Shown here piece after piece: positions 62,445 to 64,000 of a stretch of 64,000 bases of DNA. Under the pieces are notes generated by a model. It did no database searches. It was not told the origin of the DNA and was given only the letters and a program-made list of their open reading frames with translations. The DNA comes from Lapillicoccus jejuensis (lineage in GTDB: Bacteria > Actinomycetota > Actinomycetes > Actinomycetales > Dermatophilaceae), in assembly GCF_006715055.1 (NCBI RefSeq), contig NZ_VFMN01000001.1, positions 2,790,001 through 2,854,000 of the forward strand, given 5' to 3'. The first letter of the stretch is position 1, and each line of letters opens with the position of its first letter. The position numbers and the translations under genes are program-made.

Positions 62445-63965
62445 GTGTCCCTCCGCTCGCTCGTCGCCCCGCACCGGCGATCCGCCGCCCGGCGCGGCCC
62501 CGCGCCCCTCGGGGCGCTCGTCGCCACCGCCGTGCTCGTCGCCGGCCCCTCTGCTCCGTGGTCGGCGTCCTCGTCCGAGGACGGCGCCGCCGGCTCGTCC
62601 CGCGCGGCGGGCGGCAGCACGCTCCGGCTGGTCCCCGGCGTCCCCTCGGACCCGGCCACGACACGGTCGGCGACGCCACGGCCGACGCCGACGCCGACGT
62701 CGACGCCCACGCCGACGCCGACGCAGTCGGCGCCCGCGCCGGCGACGCCGGCCCCGTCGACGGACCGCAGCGCCGTCCCCCCGGTGACCGGGACGGGCGC
62801 CGCCGCCGACCGGCGGGCCCCCTCCGCGACCGGCCGGTCCGTGGCCCGACCGGGGTCGGTCCGCCTCTCGCGCACCGCGCCGGCGGCCGCCTCGCCCGGC
62901 CCCGGCACGAGTGCGGCAGCGGCCGCCTCCACGGCGGCGCCGGCCGGTCCCGCGACCCGTCCCCGACCGGTGCCCGCCCAGGGCGGGCAGGTCGTCGGCA
63001 TCGGCACGCCGACGCTGCCGGACCCGGTCCCGGTCCCGGTCACCACGACCAACCCGCTGGCCGGCCGACGGCTCTACGCCGACGGCCGGGACTGGACGCA
63101 GCAGCAGGCCCTCGGCTCGCTGACCGGCGCCGCCGCCGACACCGTGCGCGCGCTGGCGACCGTCCCCCAGGCGACGTGGGTCGGCCCGGGCGACCGGGTC
63201 GAGTGGATCGCCGACTACGTCGACCGGGCGACCGCGGCGGGCGCGCTGCCGTCCCTCGTCCTCTACGCGATCCCGGGGCGCGACTGCGGCAGCTACTCCG
63301 CCGGCGGCTCCACGAGCGCGGCGTCGTACCTGGCCTGGGTCGCCGGGGTCCGGACGGCCATCGCCGGTCGCCCCGTCCTCGTCGTCGTCGAGCCCGACGC
63401 GCTCGCCCAGGGGTCGTGCTCCGGCACGGCCACCGACACCGCGGCCCGGCTGGCCACCCTGGCCTCCGCCGTCGACCTGCTCACCGCGGACCCCGGCACC
63501 GCCGTCTACCTCGACGCCGGCCACGAGTGGTGGCTGACCCCGCAGGAGGCCGCGACCCGGCTCGTCGCGGCGCACGTCGGCCGGGCCCGCGGCTTCAGCC
63601 TCGACGTGTCGAACTTCTACGCCACCGACGGCGAGGTCGCCTACGGCCGGCAGGTCGCCGAGCTGGTCCGCACCCTGGACCCCACCGCGGACCCGCACCT
63701 CGTCGTCGACACCTCGCGCAACGGCGCCGGCCCGGCGCCGGCCGGTCCGGGCGACTGGTGCAACCCCGCGGGTCGCCTGCTGGGCCACGCGCCCGGCGCG
63801 GTGCCCGGTGGGGGCGTCCTCGACGGCTACCTGTGGGTCAAGCACCCGGGGGAGTCCGACGGCTCCTGCCACCCGGGCGACCCCGCGTCGGGGGTGTGGT
63901 TCCCGGGGTGGGCCGACGACCTCGTCGCCCGCTCCGTCGCCGCCGGGCTGCTGGCGGTGCGCTGA
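62445..63965 (+). CDS. Secreted glycoside hydrolase family 6 (endoglucanase-like)
   Basis: 506 residues. A signal-peptide-like N-terminus (hydrophobic 22-38), a Pro/Thr/Ala-rich linker to about 190, and a GH6 catalytic domain. Likely catalytic acid D280 (IPGRDCGSYSAGG); D318 in VVVEPDALA is the second conserved Asp; VDTSRNG holds a third; WCNPAGRLLG and LWVKHPGESDG are the usual end motifs. GH6 enzymes cleave beta-1,4-glucans with inversion. No carbohydrate-binding module is seen. GTG start with AAGGA upstream. Whether it acts on cellulose or on the cell's own glucan is not known. Confidence 0.92.
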   Translation: MSLRSLVAPHRRSAARRGPAPLGALVATAVLVAGPSAPWSASSSEDGAAGSSRAAGGSTLRLVPGVPSDPATTRSATPRPTPTPTSTPTPTPTQSAPAPATPAPSTDRSAVPPVTGTGAAADRRAPSATGRSVARPGSVRLSRTAPAAASPGPGTSAAAAASTAAPAGPATRPRPVPAQGGQVVGIGTPTLPDPVPVPVTTTNPLAGRRLYADGRDWTQQQALGSLTGAAADTVRALATVPQATWVGPGDRVEWIADYVDRATAAGALPSLVLYAIPGRDCGSYSAGGSTSAASYLAWVAGVRTAIAGRPVLVVVEPDALAQGSCSGTATDTAARLATLASAVDLLTADPGTAVYLDAGHEWWLTPQEAATRLVAAHVGRARGFSLDVSNFYATDGEVAYGRQVAELVRTLDPTADPHLVVDTSRNGAGPAPAGPGDWCNPAGRLLGHAPGAVPGGGVLDGYLWVKHPGESDGSCHPGDPASGVWFPGWADDLVARSVAAGLLAVR

Positions 63966-64000
63966 GACCGCGGCCGACGGGAGGCCGCCCGCCCGGGAGG

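Noticed and set aside
62067-63872. Long minus-strand open frame opposite the GH6 gene
   Set aside because: Arg/Gly/Ala-rich translation with no recognisable domain. It is the shadow of a well-supported GH6 gene.

Overview
The window is a stretch of very GC-rich chromosome (third codon positions almost all G or C) from a high-GC actinobacterium. WhiB2, BldC, MtrA-MtrB-LpqB, coenzyme F420 genes (cofD, cofE), a DUF3499 protein, an Rv3235-type protein and an actinobacterial SecA1 all sit in an order that follows the Mycobacterium fbiB-to-secA1 region. My best guess, by inference only, is a member of the Micrococcales such as the Intrasporangiaceae. No rRNA, tRNA, CRISPR array, insertion sequence or prophage was seen. 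The left edge cuts an ABC exporter gene.

Layout. 1-9.3 kb: the end of an ABC exporter, an LCP cell-wall ligase, a two-subunit CoA transferase (scoAB), a TIGR03089 protein, a glycosyltransferase/methyltransferase-like hybrid, an AlkA-type DNA glycosylase, and cofD-cofE. 9.4-19.8 kb: whiB with a near-consensus promoter, a 1185-residue membrane GT2 glycosyltransferase with a DUF5719 partner, a zincin-fold protein, DUF3499, then manB, a Trm112-like protein and a SIS-domain isomerase (sugar-phosphate supply). 19.8-26.2 kb: transport and GT-C-like membrane proteins. 26.3-27.9 kb: ahcY behind a structured leader. 28.0-31.5 kb: an unusual in-frame fusion of a GT87 mannosyltransferase with a TadE pseudopilin, followed by TadG. 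31.6-35.9 kb: mtrA-mtrB-lpqB. 35.9-38.7 kb: two paralogous polytopic membrane proteins. 38.9-44.7 kb: a Flp/Tad pilus operon (flp, cpaB, cpaE, tadA, tadB, tadC). 44.8-47.1 kb: a NarL-type response regulator and a sensor kinase with an eroded ATP site. 47.3-57.2 kb: comF-like gene, hpf, an orphan NarL regulator, a YcaQ-type glycosylase, a rhamnosyltransferase-like GT2, a 56-residue membrane protein, a triple-GNAT protein and secA. 57.2-59.4 kb: the secA-linked Rv3235-type and LysM proteins and a conserved unknown. 59.5-62.0 kb: bldC and a second Tad-like pair (SAF protein and TadZ-like ATPase). 62.4-64.0 kb: a secreted GH6 glucanase.

How it fits together. In Mycobacterium the order is sahH-tmk-mtrA-mtrB-lpqB-(Rv3243c)-comF-hpf-secA1. 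Here tmk is absent and the GT87-TadE/TadG pair lies between ahcY and mtrA. About 11 kb holding the Tad pilus operon, two GT-C-like proteins and a two-component pair lies between lpqB and comF. The Tad operon has no TadE or TadG after tadC; the only TadE domain is the one fused to the mannosyltransferase. A working hypothesis is a surface pilus whose minor pilins are made beside, or modified by, polyprenyl-phosphate-sugar glycosyltransferases.

Expression. Seven genes have a TAnnnT-like (one CATGAT) -10 box ending 6-7 bases before the start codon and no leader, which suggests leaderless transcripts. Most multi-gene units use four-base GTGA or ATGA stop/start overlaps. Several strong hairpins mark transcript ends, including two directly behind flp.
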